From Vanessa cardui (Eukaryota > Arthropoda > Insecta > Lepidoptera > Nymphalidae): 64,000 nt of DNA. Below are positions 38,831 through 49,830 of the stretch, piece by piece. The position numbers were made by a program, and so were the translations under genes. The stretch is from the NCBI RefSeq assembly GCF_905220365.1, contig NC_061127.1, forward strand, positions 8,928,001 to 8,992,000. The letters are read 5' to 3'. The notes beneath the pieces are model-generated. The model had not been told where the DNA came from and searched no databases. It saw only the letters and a list, made by a program, of their open reading frames with translations. Position 1 is the stretch's first letter. Each line of letters begins with the position of its first letter.

Positions 38831-39670
38831 AATGACTGTGGAATTTTATTAATCGTCATCATTGGTACATTTATGTTTATCAGTTTGCTCCACGTGATAT
38901 TGAGCTGAAAATATTGACGTTCACAATATATACTAAGATGCAGATATGTAAGCCGCAAAGAAAACGCCCGCCAGGTCAAGGCTGGCACTGTTTCATCTTA
39001 TGGATGAGAAACCGTGAAAAATTAACGAACGATCGCGTAAAATTGAAGACATTACCTTAGTTGAGGGATTAATGCGTACTTTCGAATGAAATATCACCGA
39101 AACGACATTTAACCTGTCTTAAACATCGTGAAATTTGATTTAATACCTCGGTAAAGTATCTCAACATTTGCATACATGAAGGTATTTATGAGGGAAAGCG
39201 TAATCTATTATTCAAACGGAGCGCCTCTTTTACGGCACAATAATAAGGATTATTTATCAGAGGCAATGCTTGCCTGCTAGTTATATCTTGATTTACGTTG
39301 ATCGTTCGGTGCTACGTGCGAATTAGTGTCAGTGTTCTGACGCACCTGCGCCTTGAATAATACACTATACCATTATATACACTTGCTATCACTTAATTAA
39401 TAACCGGCGATTTGTCTCAATTTCGCTACAAAATATTCAGTCTTAAGACTTATTATCCATACAAAATTGACGCTAGGTTTTCATATTTTATGAATCGTTA
39501 TTGTACGTTAGTAAGCAATTTTTTTTGAGCTACGAGTGTTGAACCGTTAAAGTCTATAAGTTTTTACGTCACATAATAAACATGTGACGTCAAAACGCTA
39601 TTGAATTATGCTTAGTAGACAATTTTACCATGAATAAGATAAATTACTTGTTTTTTTAACGTCTCTTCAA

Positions 39671-39713
39671 TATAGTATCTGGACATTATAAAAGTATAAT
39701 GTCCGAATACTAT
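39671..39713. repeat. imperfect inverted repeat beside the MITE
   Basis: ATAGTATCTGGACATTATA and TATAATGTCCGAATACTAT pair with a 2-bp mismatch, 10 bp left of the MITE. Confidence 0.8.
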
Positions 39714-39723
39714 GCGTTACTGG

Positions 39724-39877
39724 TTGAAATAAAACTATTTATAACGGATTTGAATCGTAATCGACGGGTAGACTAAGTCTACCCGTGACCACGAACGCTG
39801 TAAAATGCTCGAAACGTCGGGATGTCAAAATAATTAATATACGCGATTCAAATCCGTTATAACTAGTTTTATTTCAA
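39724..39877. mobile_element. MITE with 34-bp terminal inverted repeats
   Basis: The left end (39724-39757, starting TTGAAATAAAACTA) and right end (39844-39877, ending TTTTATTTCAA) are inverted repeats differing at one of 34 positions. The interior has a second 11-bp palindrome with a one-base spacer (39764-39786, ACGGGTAGACT / AGTCTACCCGT). No ORF. The total of about 154 bp fits a non-autonomous DNA transposon. The parent superfamily cannot be read from the ends. Confidence 0.85.
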
Positions 39878-40721
39878 TGTGTAATAATCGCGAAAATTTA
39901 AGACAACATTGCGTTACTGGTTCTTAATACGGATAATTTCTCTGGTCTTTGATACAGATTTTATGGCGATTTTCTTATATATATACAACTATTATAATGT
40001 TATCGCATTGAGCAATCTCTCTCTCGTATTTAGAAATACAACCCTGATACAATAATCTCCTGTTTCAGAGCATGTCTTGACAAATCAGCACAATAACTTG
40101 TACTATCTCGATCCGGGACTTAACCAAGGACAACGGCAATTTCAGTCATAAATATCAACCACTAGACCTCCAAGTATCTCAGAAATTAAACAACATATGA
40201 ATAAATCAAACTAATTAAAACCCATCTCATTCTGAAATAACGATATCAAATCTGATATTAAAGTTTAACGTTGTTTGAATTAGGTAAAATTTCTGTTATG
40301 TATTTTAGAATTTAGAGGTTGATTTAAGAAAATTGAGATATACAATTTCATAAAGATAATCCTACAGAATGTAGTATGTAAAAATCCGTACCTTTATAAG
40401 CTAATCTGTTAAAAAAAAGCATTTATTCCTAAGACCTAAAGTTTATTTTATACTATGAATAAAATTAATAATAGGCTCTTTGTTATTCAATTAAGGACAT
40501 ATATTACGTCTTCCGAGGTTGTAATAAATAGTGATATGGATTTATGGCAAATAGACACATAAATATATATGCTAAACGTTCATTTAATTACGCAATACGA
40601 TCGTAATATCTCTTCATTAATATTCTGGTTAACAACCCTAACAGAACAGTTTATTCTTGCTTTAGATAGGTTTATTTAATGTAGCGTTTATAACGAGTTA
40701 TATAATTCTATTCAGCAGTAC

Positions 40722-41012
40722 AGTAAGCTTGTAAATTTTCCATTGCTGGGCCAAGGCCTCCTCTCCCTTTAAGGAGTGAAAGTTAGGAGCATATTCCACC
40801 ACCCTGCTCCAAAGCGGGTTGGTAGCGGATTGACAGAATTTCGTTGAAATTTGACACATGCGGTTTTCCTCACGATGTTTTCCTTCACCTGCTTCACTTC
40901 TTTCATTCTTCAAACACAAATTAAGCACATGAAGAGTGGTGCTTGCTTGGGTTTGAAACAGCATTCATCGTTTAAGATGCACGCGTTCTTACCACTCAGC
41001 TTGATTCTATTC
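40722..41012 (-). mobile_element. SINE family A, reverse copy
   Basis: Reverse strand from CTTGTAAATTTTCCATTGC to GCACGCGTTCTTACCACTCA. It is diverged but nearly full length. It is followed 270 bp later by a forward copy, giving an inverted pair. Confidence 0.88.
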
Positions 41013-41104
41013 AAAATTATATTATAAAATAATTATAAATAATAATTATATTCAATACTAATAATTATTTTATAATTAATGACTATTAGTATTCATATTA
41101 CATT

Positions 41105-41215
41105 ATTAAACCACAAAAGGGTCATTAAGATTTTAGTTTCCAAGATTGGTACATTGGCGATGTAAGGAATGGTTAATATTTTTTACAGCGCTAATATGGT
41201 TATGTGGTATTAACG
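41105..41215 (+). mobile_element. family B, 3' fragment
   Basis: AGTTTCCAAGATTGGTACAT, GGCGATGTAAGGAATGGTTA and ATATTTTTTACAGCGCTAAT. Confidence 0.75.
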
Positions 41216-41281
41216 GAGAAAGCAATATTATATCATCAAAATTGTTATTTTCAAAAGTATTTTTTAGTTATGTGTGTGTTT

Positions 41282-41564
41282 AAGAGCCGGGATGGCTCAG
41301 TGGTTAGAAAGCGTGCATCTTAACCGATGATTTCGGGTTCAAACCCAGGCAAGCACCACCATATATATGTGCTTAATTTGTGTTCATAATTCATCTCGTG
41401 CTCGGCGGTGAAGGAAAACATCGTGAGGAAGCCTGCATGTGTCTAATTTCATCGAAATTCTGCCACATGTGCATTCCACCTACTCCCATTGGAACAGCGT
41501 GGTGGAATATTTTCCAAACCCTCTCCTTAATTGGAGAGGAGTCCTTAGCCCAGCAGCATTTACT
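41282..41564 (+). mobile_element. SINE family A, perfect 14-bp TSD
   Basis: Head AGAGCCGGGATGGCTCAGTG, B box GGTTCAAACCC, body to GCCCAGCAGCATTTAC. TTATGTGTGTGTTT flanks it at 41268-41281 and 41565-41578. The usual GGAATTTACAGG tail is shortened. Confidence 0.93.
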
Positions 41565-41602
41565 TTATGTGTGTGTTTTAGATATATGGTGAGTGGATTG
41601 AA

Positions 41603-41855
41603 TCGAAATATACTTTAATCAAGTAAGATCGTAATTTCACAGAACAACAATCGATTCCGAATGTATATTATATGGAGAAGAATTTGGAAGAAATCCAGTA
41701 GTTTCTCTTTTGCACATTTAAATACATAATTACGTTACCTAAATTATGTTCAATATATCCTGGATGAAATCCATCAAGTATCATTATTGGTCCATATCTA
41801 CTGCATTCTAGGCTGATCTTTAACATAGCAAGCATTTGGAATTCTCTTACCATTG
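41603..41855 (-). mobile_element. G LINE-like 3' end, reverse
   Basis: AAATATACTTTAATCAAGTA, GGAAGAAATCCAGTAGTTTC, TCTTTTGCACATTTAAATAC, TATCCTGGATGAAATCCATC; parallel to 38514-38830. Confidence 0.7.
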
Positions 41856-42448
41856 AGTACCGGTTTGAATTAGATATGTAGATTTAGCAAATACATTTAG
41901 CGCTCTTTATTAGTAGAAATCTGTGTACTACAGTGAGCCAAAAAATTAGCACGTTTATTTCTCAATCAAGATATTCAAGCAAAGCCTATTAATCCGATTG
42001 ATTGTATTCAAGTTACTATCGAAATTCCATAAATATTTGTAGCCTAGCCAAATTAGTCAGGCCTATTATTATAGATATTATATGTAGATATTGCTATACG
42101 TTCTGTATATTATTTAATAATGTCAATATTTAAAAAAAAAAACAGTTCTGGGCCAGTAGTGGGTTGGGTTGGCTGATTGTGTTCTCGGTAGGATATTGAT
42201 TAATAATTTGTTACTTAAAATCATTTGTATATACATGTTACACTATATATCTAACACATTTTATTATAAGCAATACGTATCTCATTTTATATGTCACTAT
42301 ATTATATTGTGAAAACGTATTCATGTTTTGCCATATATAAGCTAATTATCTATATCCCTCTTGAAGATATGTTTCGGGTGTTGGATACCCATGTGACAGT
42401 ATTTCAGTAGCAACATGTGACGGAGCACATGTTCGTTTCCCGACGGCG

Positions 42449-42550
42449 TGTTTACACGACGCCGAGCATGAGATGAATTATACAAACAAATTAAGCATAT
42501 GAAAATCAAGTGGTGCTTGCTTCCGCAATCTTTGGTTAAGATTCCAGTTC
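42449..42550 (-). mobile_element. SINE family A, head fragment
   Basis: Reverse strand: GCCGAGCATGAGATGAATTA, AATTAAGCATATGAAAATC, GTGGTGCTTGCTTCCGCAAT. The distal body is missing. Confidence 0.75.
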
Positions 42551-42624
42551 TAGTCGCTGATACATCTCAATTAAAGATATCAAACCATGTTGAAAGTAAT
42601 GCATTTATTAAAGTATATTTTAGT

Positions 42625-42825
42625 AGTCGTCCGCGGCTTCGCTTGCGTTTTAGGCTGTTGGTTGTCATGTGTTAGGCAAAAAAGTAGCCTATTTCCCTTC
42701 TTGGAGTACAAGTTTGCTTCACAACAAATTTCATCAATTTTGCTTCATTGGTTTGGTCGTGAAAGAGCGACAGACAGACAAAGTTTCTTTCGCATTTATA
42801 ATATTTGTATAGATATAGATTTTGA
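42625..42825 (+). mobile_element. D element (RTE-like 3' end)
   Basis: GTCGTCCGCGGCTTCGCTTG, AAAAGTAGCCTATTTCCC, GGTTTGGTCGTGAAAGAGCG, GACAGACAGACAAAG and TATAATATTTGTATAGATAT. Confidence 0.82.
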
Positions 42826-43771
42826 AAACGTAATGTTTGTGTTATTATTATAGCCATTAATGATACAAATTGAGGAATTTAATATTGATATAATCAGTTC
42901 ACATATAATAAGAAAAATATTGATTAACACTGTACTGTTCTAGTTTAAATTTTATTATTGAAATGATACAAATAATACACTCGTTGCGGCGGTTAGCGAG
43001 CTCATAATTTAGTTATATCTTAGATTCGTGTGATCAGATTCAATTATCGACTTCCAATTATGGTAAATTGATTTTGCGACGGAAATGCAGTCGGAAATAC
43101 CAAATCAATTCGGACAATTTAACGATGACGCTTCGGCCGGAATAACGAACACGGTACAAATTGAACACCTATGTAGATAAAGAACTATAGCAAGTTACAT
43201 TCCCTAAGTAGTTGCATTATAGACTTTATTCTATATGATATAAGAATCAATTGGGCCTGAAATTCGCGTGAAAGTGTTTGTTTTCTTATTGCCTCGTTTA
43301 CAGCATAAAATACCTTAATGGATCTATTGCATGTTCTTTCTGTGTTCAAGCTCGTTCAGGCCAGTGCTTGAAAAACAAAAGTACTTTAGTAATATCAGTG
43401 TTATATCAACTGGTTCTAATGACAATTATAAAATGAATTCCATTGAAAGTGGTTATTAAAGGTTTTAGAATTAAACGTATTTTGTATTGTTTTTTTTTTC
43501 GCACATATTAAAAAATATATATAAAGTGTTTGAGTAATAATATTTGCAACGCAAAATGCAGTCTTATAGTTTTACTAGTGATTTATTTCCAGATCGTTAA
43601 GGTATATGTAAGAAATTATAATACGTAAATACCAATAACTAATATCATAGCAATATAAATAAACGTTATACATATGTTAATCTAATAAATATAAATGCAA
43701 TGTACAATTAAATGTATAATATTTTTTTGCTTTTTACGTCAAAACTTACGTTGATTTTCTTCTTGTTTCAG

Positions 43772-44143
43772 GCGTTCAAGCGCGGGGCTTCTTGCTCCTC
43801 AGCTTACCTGCCAAAGCTCGCCAGGGCCAGCAGCAACAGCACCTCCCCTCCCCCCGCCGGCTTCACCTCCCCGTATCGTCTCAGCGCCCGTTCCGCAGCC
43901 CCCACCCGAGCCTATACCCCAACCAGCCCATGAAGACGGTGTGAGATTGCGCCGTGCGCATACGGTTGCAGTCCGGGATTACCTTAAACGAGAAACTCAA
44001 ACGTTCTTTGGTGTTCAGAGAGATAATGAAACAGAACAGAGGAGGTTATGGTATGAAAGAAGGAGACGGCATGCGGCGCGTGCGCTCGGCGACCTCAGGC
44101 TCGACTTACCACCCGATCACCATCCTGATGTCGACGATATTAG
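43772..44143 (+). CDS. rho-5: iRhom (inactive rhomboid, rhomboid-5-like) N-terminal exon, first visible
   Basis: Internal coding exon between a pyrimidine-rich acceptor (TCTTGTTTCAG) and a consensus donor (AG/GTAAGT). The first base completes a codon from an unseen upstream exon; 123 codons follow, and the last two bases (AG) are shared with the next exon. The 5' third is proline-rich, with 16 Pro in 39 residues. It is followed by KRETQTFFGV and WYERRRRHAARALGDLR. From memory, vertebrate iRhoms have a DWFGISKD-like motif followed by a WQRKS-RHCSQRYGKLK-like motif at the matching place in the cytoplasmic N-terminus, in the same order. iRhoms are catalytically dead rhomboid-fold proteins of the ER and secretory pathway. 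They control trafficking or degradation of EGF-type ligands and, in vertebrates, of ADAM17. This exon is purely cytosolic. It is GC-rich compared with its flanks. No in-frame Met is present, so translation starts further 5'. The gene symbol follows Drosophila and is a family-level assignment. Confidence 0.8.
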
Positions 44144-44189
44144 GTAAGTTTATATTTTTTGTCGTTACGAAGAAAATGAATAAATAAAC

Positions 44190-44252
44190 CGCGTCAGCAA
44201 TCAGCGATCGAAGTGAAAAATATATTTTTTATTATTGTTGATTGCTGACGCG
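44190..44252 (+). repeat. perfect 14-bp hairpin in intron near exon 1 donor
   Basis: CGCGTCAGCAATCA (44190-44203) is the exact reverse complement of TGATTGCTGACGCG (44239-44252), with a 35-nt AT-rich loop. It starts 46 nt after the donor of the first visible iRhom exon. It could be the ends of a tiny foldback element or an RNA structure; there is no direct evidence for function. Confidence 0.75.
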
Positions 44253-44632
44253 TTGTTATATTTAATTTTATTCTTTTAAGTAAAATAACTGATTAGATAA
44301 ATAACCAACACTATATACATAAAAAAAAAATTAGCTATAACTTACACAATTCGATTAATTATTTCGTACGTAATAAGGACGACGGTCCAACGTGCCAATT
44401 ACTGGCAGCTAATGCCCAAAGAAGCTCGTTGGCACTTTGTCTTGACTGTAGATGAGTGACAACAAAGTTTAGTGTGCTGAAGTCTATGATCTTACACACT
44501 GGCATATGAAATATGATGTATATCTGAGTAAGCGGTGGCTGTTGTTATCAAAACGTGTATCAAAACAGTTGGATTTATACAGTGATCTGCAATTTTATTA
44601 AACAAAAGAAAAAAAAAGAAAGGAAAGTAAAG

Positions 44633-44883
44633 TAACAGCTTGTAAATTTCCCACTGCTGAGATAAGGCCTCCTCTTCCATTAAGGAGAGGGTTTGGAACA
44701 TATTCCACCACGCTGTTCCAATGCGGGTTGGTGGAATGCACATGTGGCAGAATTTCGATGAAATTAGACACATGCAGGTTTCCTCACGATGTTTTCCTTC
44801 ACCGCACAGCACGAGATGAATTGAATTGGTTTGAACCCGCAATCATCGCTTAAGATGCACGCGTTCTAACCACTGGGCCATAT
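44633..44883 (-). mobile_element. SINE family A, reverse copy with internal deletion
   Basis: AACAGCTTGTAAATTTCCC at the left and CCACTGGGCCAT at the right. About 45 bp between the ATTCATCTCGTGC region and the B box are missing. Confidence 0.88.
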
Positions 44884-45620
44884 TAGACAAATTATGTATT
44901 AGAGTACAAACCGTCCCGAGTTTAACACAGCGTCCGAAGTTACCGATTCTCTCCCGTTAGTTGTACCTTAATGTTATATAATCTTAAACCCTTTAAAATA
45001 AATAGACGAAAAATATTTTATCGAACCAAACTAATATCTTAAAACAAATGAACAAAATAATTAATTCATCAGCTTTACGTAATAGTTAGACAGCTTTATG
45101 GAACTAAATTAACTTGAACGAGTGCCTGTAATATCTCAACGAAAATATAATTTAAAATTGAGAACTACGCGAGGTACGACGTTGATATTCGGACTTCGGA
45201 ATGCACAATATCGAATTGATAACATGGGAATAATTATCATAGAGATTGCTATTTAACTAAATTGATTTACTGTTTTCATGTATCTAAAAAAGTATCTAGG
45301 AGTGTTTCGGTTCGAAGGAGGAATAAGCCAGGGATGTCAGTGTATTGGCAATCTTCCTTTTATTACCAATGAGTCTCCAACTTGAGTGTGTCTATGGGTT
45401 TTGACTATGCACCATAGGTTTGTATATTTTTCCGTATACATAAATATGCAAATGCAAAAATGTATATTTAAAAAAAATCGTTAAAGAGCGTTTGTGTTAA
45501 GGGATATTACAAAACTAATGACTTTTTAGTTTAGTACACACCCTGGGAATGAGATGACCTGTTTATCGTTACTGTACATGAAAATAAGTAAACAATACTT
45601 GTTAAAATGAAAAAAAAAAA

Positions 45621-45756
45621 CAGTCCCGCTGAGTTTCTTTCCGGTTCTTTCCAGGTCTGAGGTGTTAATTTCCTAATCGGTGGTAGATTTTTGATTATAG
45701 TCAATAAGGAAGTAACACTTTCATGTGGAATAAAGATTTTTGACTTTAACTTTGAA
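45621..45756 (+). mobile_element. G2 LINE-like 3' end
   Basis: GTTTCTTTCCGGTTCTTTCC, TCCTAATCGGTGGTAGATTT, GTGGAATAAAGATTTTTGAC. The same family as the insert at 25153-25278. Confidence 0.7.
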
Positions 45757-47321
45757 TATGTATAACATAGGTAATGCCTACCTATACTTTATATAACAAA
45801 AAGGTTTTACTCACAAATTATAACAGATCATTAATAATTCGTTTTTGGTCTTTAAACTAAGTTAGCATAGGAATTACGTTAATAACTTAATACTTCTTTA
45901 GATATCATTTGGTATTTTAATTATTAATTAAAATCAGTTAAAGGTTAAAACTATGGAGTATTTGTCTATTATATAAATGATCAATACCCAAAATTTTAAG
46001 AACATATTCCAAGTGAAATACAGGATGTCATGTCCGTGCTGAAACCAGATGCTTTACGTCTAATATCTTATTTTGTATTCTGTATGTAGAGTATAACATT
46101 TATATTCTGTCAACGTACCTACTACACTACATATTTCAGACAATCTTCATATTATTATCCTAACGCTTTTAGAAGTTCAAAACTCAAAGCGATTCTCTTT
46201 ATAATAATAATTTTAAAATAAGAAAAGCAATTTCAGTTCAATTACTTTAGTTTCTTTAGTGTTTTATTTTCAAATTAAATAAACCTTTACATTAAATGGA
46301 AATTAAATCGAATTGGTATAATAAAAGTTTGATGTTCGCGTTACATTTGCAGTCTTACTTTAACAATAAACTTATCCATGAAAGTGATGTTACCGTATTT
46401 TCTTTTAATGTAATGTATAGGGCTTTGTTTTTCTCAGTTTTATCTTTCGCGTTACTCTATAAGAAATATCATTCAATATCACCACACAAGCCGTGTTGAT
46501 TTGCGCTCACGTCTAGCAAAATTAAAAAAAAATATTCTTTATCGGCTAATGGAAGAGTCGACATACTGTGATGAGTTAAATGTAAAGTTAACAATGGTTC
46601 GGGCAGAAGATTCTTCCGATCATTGTAATTAAAGAGTATGTCAATTTCTTGTATTGAAATCAACAAAAAATTGTATTGAGTAATATGCCTTATTTAGCAA
46701 AGAATTTTTCCACATGAACTGTAAATATATTAATGTGCCAATTTAAAGCTATATTATTTTACTTTTTTAACTATGTAATCCTTTTTTTTAATAATTATTT
46801 TTAATATGACGTCTTAAATATATATACAATATTAAAATTGAAAATAACTGCTGCAAAAACCATGACCGCGTGAAATGTGGCAAGAATGCTAGCAGCATTT
46901 TCTCTTTGAATCGTAATTCCGATTCTCTGGGCGAAAAATGAACCAGCCCTTCTGTCACCAGAGGAGACAATTAGACGGGACGTCATATATTTTAGAAATG
47001 TTTTTGTAATCTTACAGCAAGGTGCAAATATTTCAAAAGGAAAGAGGTCAAATATATTATTTAAAATTAGAATCGAATAAAAATAAAAACTTATTATTTT
47101 CTTCTATGATACATGTTTACATATAATGTAACATATGACAAAATTTGGGTGTACTCCTCATTTCAGCGAGAAACCTTGATTTAATATACACACATATATG
47201 ATATGTACTCTATGAGTTGGGATATTACGTCTCTGTGATAAATGGATTGAATAATATTCTTAATCAAGTCGAATAGTTGAATAAAGTCAATTGACTGGTA
47301 GTGTATAATGTGAACCCAAAT

Positions 47322-47576
47322 GGCCCAGTGAACCGCGACAGCCTAGTGGTTATAACGCGTACACCTTAGCCGATGATTGCAGGTTCAAGCCGAGGCTAAG
47401 CCAATGAATTTTCATGTGCTTAATTTGTTTTTACGTGAGAAAACTTGCATGAGTATAATTTTAACGAAATTCAGCCACATGTGAATCCACTAACTCGCAT
47501 TGGAGCAACGTGGTGGAATTCTAACCCCCTCAAAAGAAGAAGAGGCCTTAACCCGGCAGTGGAAATTTACATGTAA
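47322..47576 (+). mobile_element. SINE family A, rearranged head
   Basis: AAATGGCCCAGTGAACCGCG precedes a second A-box-like AGCCTAGTGGTTATAACGCG, so the head seems partly duplicated or the copy landed on another. The body runs to ACCCGGCAGTGGAAATTTAC. Confidence 0.8.
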
Positions 47577-48280
47577 CTAAAAATATTTACTTAGAGATAT
47601 ACATATATTATATGAATTTTACACGTGTTTGTACAAATCCCGAGTCAGTATTTTTTCTGACGGGACTGTATGGCGTTGGGCTCAGCGTTTGCGTGCTAAA
47701 TATTTAATACCGACCTGACCTGTATTTTAGACGATCGAAAATGAGGTCATGCGAATTATAGGACGGGAATAGAAAAAAATGTTTAGAAAGTAATATTTAC
47801 AAGTTGTTCGAAAAAGGTTTACTTTTGGTCTATAACAAAGCTCTTTGAGATTTTAGATAGAACGAAACAAAATGGTTTTGTGTAATTATAAAACGCATTA
47901 CGTACATAGAAAACATTCGTAGTACTCGTAAGAAATAATCTTCATTTGGATTTGTTTGTAGTGTCGCCTGTTGACAGTGTAACAGATACTCACGTGTTGA
48001 AAGCCGCACTAGAAATTTGGTTGCCAATTGCCGTTTGTCAACACAGCCCGACCCAACAACACCTCTCTCTCACCTGTCATAAAGGGGACACTTATTAACC
48101 TAGTTTTTCAACTAAAACCTTTTTTAAGTTTAACTTCTTTGAACAGAATGCAATTAAAATTTCTATCATGAGTGAAATGTTATGAGAAATACAATACAAT
48201 AAATATATATAATATTGTCTAGTTGGTAGCCGCGTCTTAGATCACAATTCGTATTAAATAATTTTAAATAAAAAGCAACA

Positions 48281-48548
48281 TCAATATCTATACATATACT
48301 GAACTTGGTGTCTGTAAACGCTGTTTACTATATGCATACGTATGTATTCACGGTTACCGATAAAAAGAAACATTTTTTACAATTTTTGTCTATATGTCTG
48401 TTTGTTCCGGCTAATCTCTGGAACGGATGGCTTGATTTTGACGGGACTTTCACTGACAGTTAGCTGATGTAATAAGGAGTAACTTAGGCGACAATATTTT
48501 TTTTTTGGTAAATTCAGTCGCGCACGAAGTAGCTGTCATAGCTAGTAA
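48281..48548 (-). mobile_element. C element, reverse
   Basis: Reverse strand: TTCCGGCTAATCTCTGGAAC, GACGGGACTTTCACTGACAG, TGATGTAATAAGGAGTAACT, CGCGCACGAAGTAGCTG. Confidence 0.78.
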
Positions 48549-49428
48549 TTAGCTATAATTTGTATGGAAATAACTAAGATTTAACTTGCAGTGTTTGAAA
48601 TGCTGATCAAAGTCAGATTTACTAATGCGATTAAATACTGAACGTTCATTGGTGGCCCAATGCGTTATCGGATGCTACCGACCAATAGCTATTCAGATAA
48701 AGGTTTAATTAGTTAATATGAATTTGATTAGCGTTTCAGAAAGCTAGTTAATATGTAAACTCGTTAATGATTGACGATTGTATAGCCAACAGATTCTTTT
48801 ATTAAGTTCAAAGTTTATTTATTCACATTATAGATTTGAATACACTTAATAAACGCGATTTCAATAATAGTTATGAAAAGGTTGTCAAGAAAATATCTAT
48901 AATTTTTAATCGTACTAATGTAATTTCGAGCGAAAAAAGAATTGTATGTAGTTTTTTTTTTGGCAAAGTTTCTAATCCTTTAACCGATCCAATAGTGAAA
49001 TAATTCCAACATTGCTACTATCGTAGACTTCAACGTAGCGAACCGCATACGAATTCCAACTGCCACGCTCGGAAAATGTGAACGTTCCACGTTCCGTTCG
49101 GAAAGCGTTATCAAAATGTTAGACGACTTTTCTATTCTGCAGGTGCAACCGAGAGGAAACCTATTACAATTTCTGCATACATTTGAAGATGTCAACGTTA
49201 TACTGTTATACACTAGATATAGTTTTTGTTAGATAAAATAATTACCAAGCTGTGTCATGTAAAAATGTTGTTTTAAGATTTGATACTAAATCATTTTATT
49301 TTGTTATGTTGCAAATGCAAAATATTCATTTTAAATAGAGTTACGTAATGTTATTCATTACACTTAACGCAGGTTAATTACATTAGTATATACTTGAAGG
49401 ATATGAATAACAAATGTTTTCTTTTTAG

Positions 49429-49600
49429 TATGTATGGAGCGTCCGGAGCGGCACCGAGAGAGGCGCGGGGGCAAACGCGAGAGCGGCCCGATGTCCTACC
49501 TGCGCCGGCGCCGCTCGAGCCTCCAACGACTGTCCCCACTCGCCTCGGGAAGGACAGCGTGGCACGGCTCACTCTTACCGGACTCTCTTATGTTGTTACT
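49429..49600 (+). CDS. rho-5: iRhom N-terminal exon, second visible
   Basis: Internal exon with acceptor CTTTTTAG and donor GTAAGTAG. The first base (T) completes a Ser codon started by AG at the end of the previous exon. Then 57 codons follow and the exon ends in phase 0. The first part is rich in Arg, Ala, Pro and Gly and looks disordered. It ends in DSVARLTLTGLSYVVT, which I match to the (E/M)SVA(K/H)M segment that vertebrate iRhoms carry after the RHCS motif, in the same relative order. Phase agreement with both neighbouring exons is the main structural support. The 3' boundary is unusual, because a tRNA-derived SINE begins about 27 bp inside the following intron. The frame reading MERPERHRERRGG is also open for most of the exon, but it does not join in frame to the neighbours and lacks the iRhom match. 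Confidence 0.78.
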
Positions 49601-49627
49601 GTAAGTAGTTATATAGATATTAACGAC

Positions 49628-49830
49628 CGTCGACTAGTGTGTACACCGGTTTTTATGGGTCACGACACTCCGAGGTCACGGGTTCGATTCCCGGCCGAGT
49701 CAATGTAGAAAAAGGTTATTAGTTTTCTATGTTGTCTTGGGTGTTCATAACACAAGTGTTTTGGCTACTTACATTGGGATCCGAGTAGTGTATGTGATGT
49801 TGTCCAATATTTATTATATTTTATTACCTT
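49628..49830 (+). mobile_element. SINE family H next to the exon 2 donor
   Basis: GTGTGTACACCGGTTTTTAT, CGGGTTCGATTCCCGGCCG, ATTAGTTTTCTATGTTGTCT, GCTACTTACATTGGGATCCG and GTGATGTTGTCCAATATTTA. It starts about 27 bp after the donor GTAAGT. Confidence 0.85.

Larger units (their letters stand above)
1..43771 (+). other. non-coding tract 5' of the first visible exon, probable giant intron
   Basis: The acceptor at 43770-43771 shows that an intron ends here. How far it extends left cannot be seen, and an undetected short exon or promoter inside is possible. Besides the repeats listed separately, I see nothing assignable in these stretches: 1-939, 1216-2275, 4000-5810, 6045-7705, 8017-8825, 9655-10070, 10720-11430, 12100-13180, 13991-14890, 16500-17805, 18206-18795, 19080-19650, 20430-20980, 21205-22265, 22575-24955, 25420-27760, 27815-28565, 28850-30585, 30895-32195, 32525-33885, 34150-35695, 35960-37235, 37585-38510, 38830-39670, 39925-40720, 41860-42450 and 42825-43771. 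These are AT-rich, with only short chance ORFs. Confidence 0.6.
44144..49428 (+). other. iRhom intron between visible exons 1 and 2
   Basis: GT-AG intron of 5.3 kb, phase 2. It contains a hairpin near its donor, two A SINEs, a G2 LINE 3' end and a C element, listed separately. I see nothing assignable in 44260-44630, 44885-45600, 45760-47320, 47575-48280 and 48550-49428. Confidence 0.78.

Noticed and set aside
43712..43933. Open frame overlapping the proline-rich part of exon 1 in another phase
   Set aside because: It starts in the intron, stops before the conserved iRhom motifs and does not join to exon 2. It is open because the stretch is C-rich and has few stop codons.
44492..44842. 116-codon reverse ORF and many similar short ORFs starting near GAAGGAAAACATCG
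   Set aside because: All are translations of SINE A copies; recurring phrases such as HREETCMCLISSKFCHMC are read-throughs of a non-coding repeat.
46296..46499. 67-codon ORF in the first visible intron
   Set aside because: AT-rich, no domain, no splice sites that would join the iRhom frame.
49378..49572. Antisense open frame over exon 2
   Set aside because: Mirror of the GC-rich coding exon; no independent start, splice or family support.
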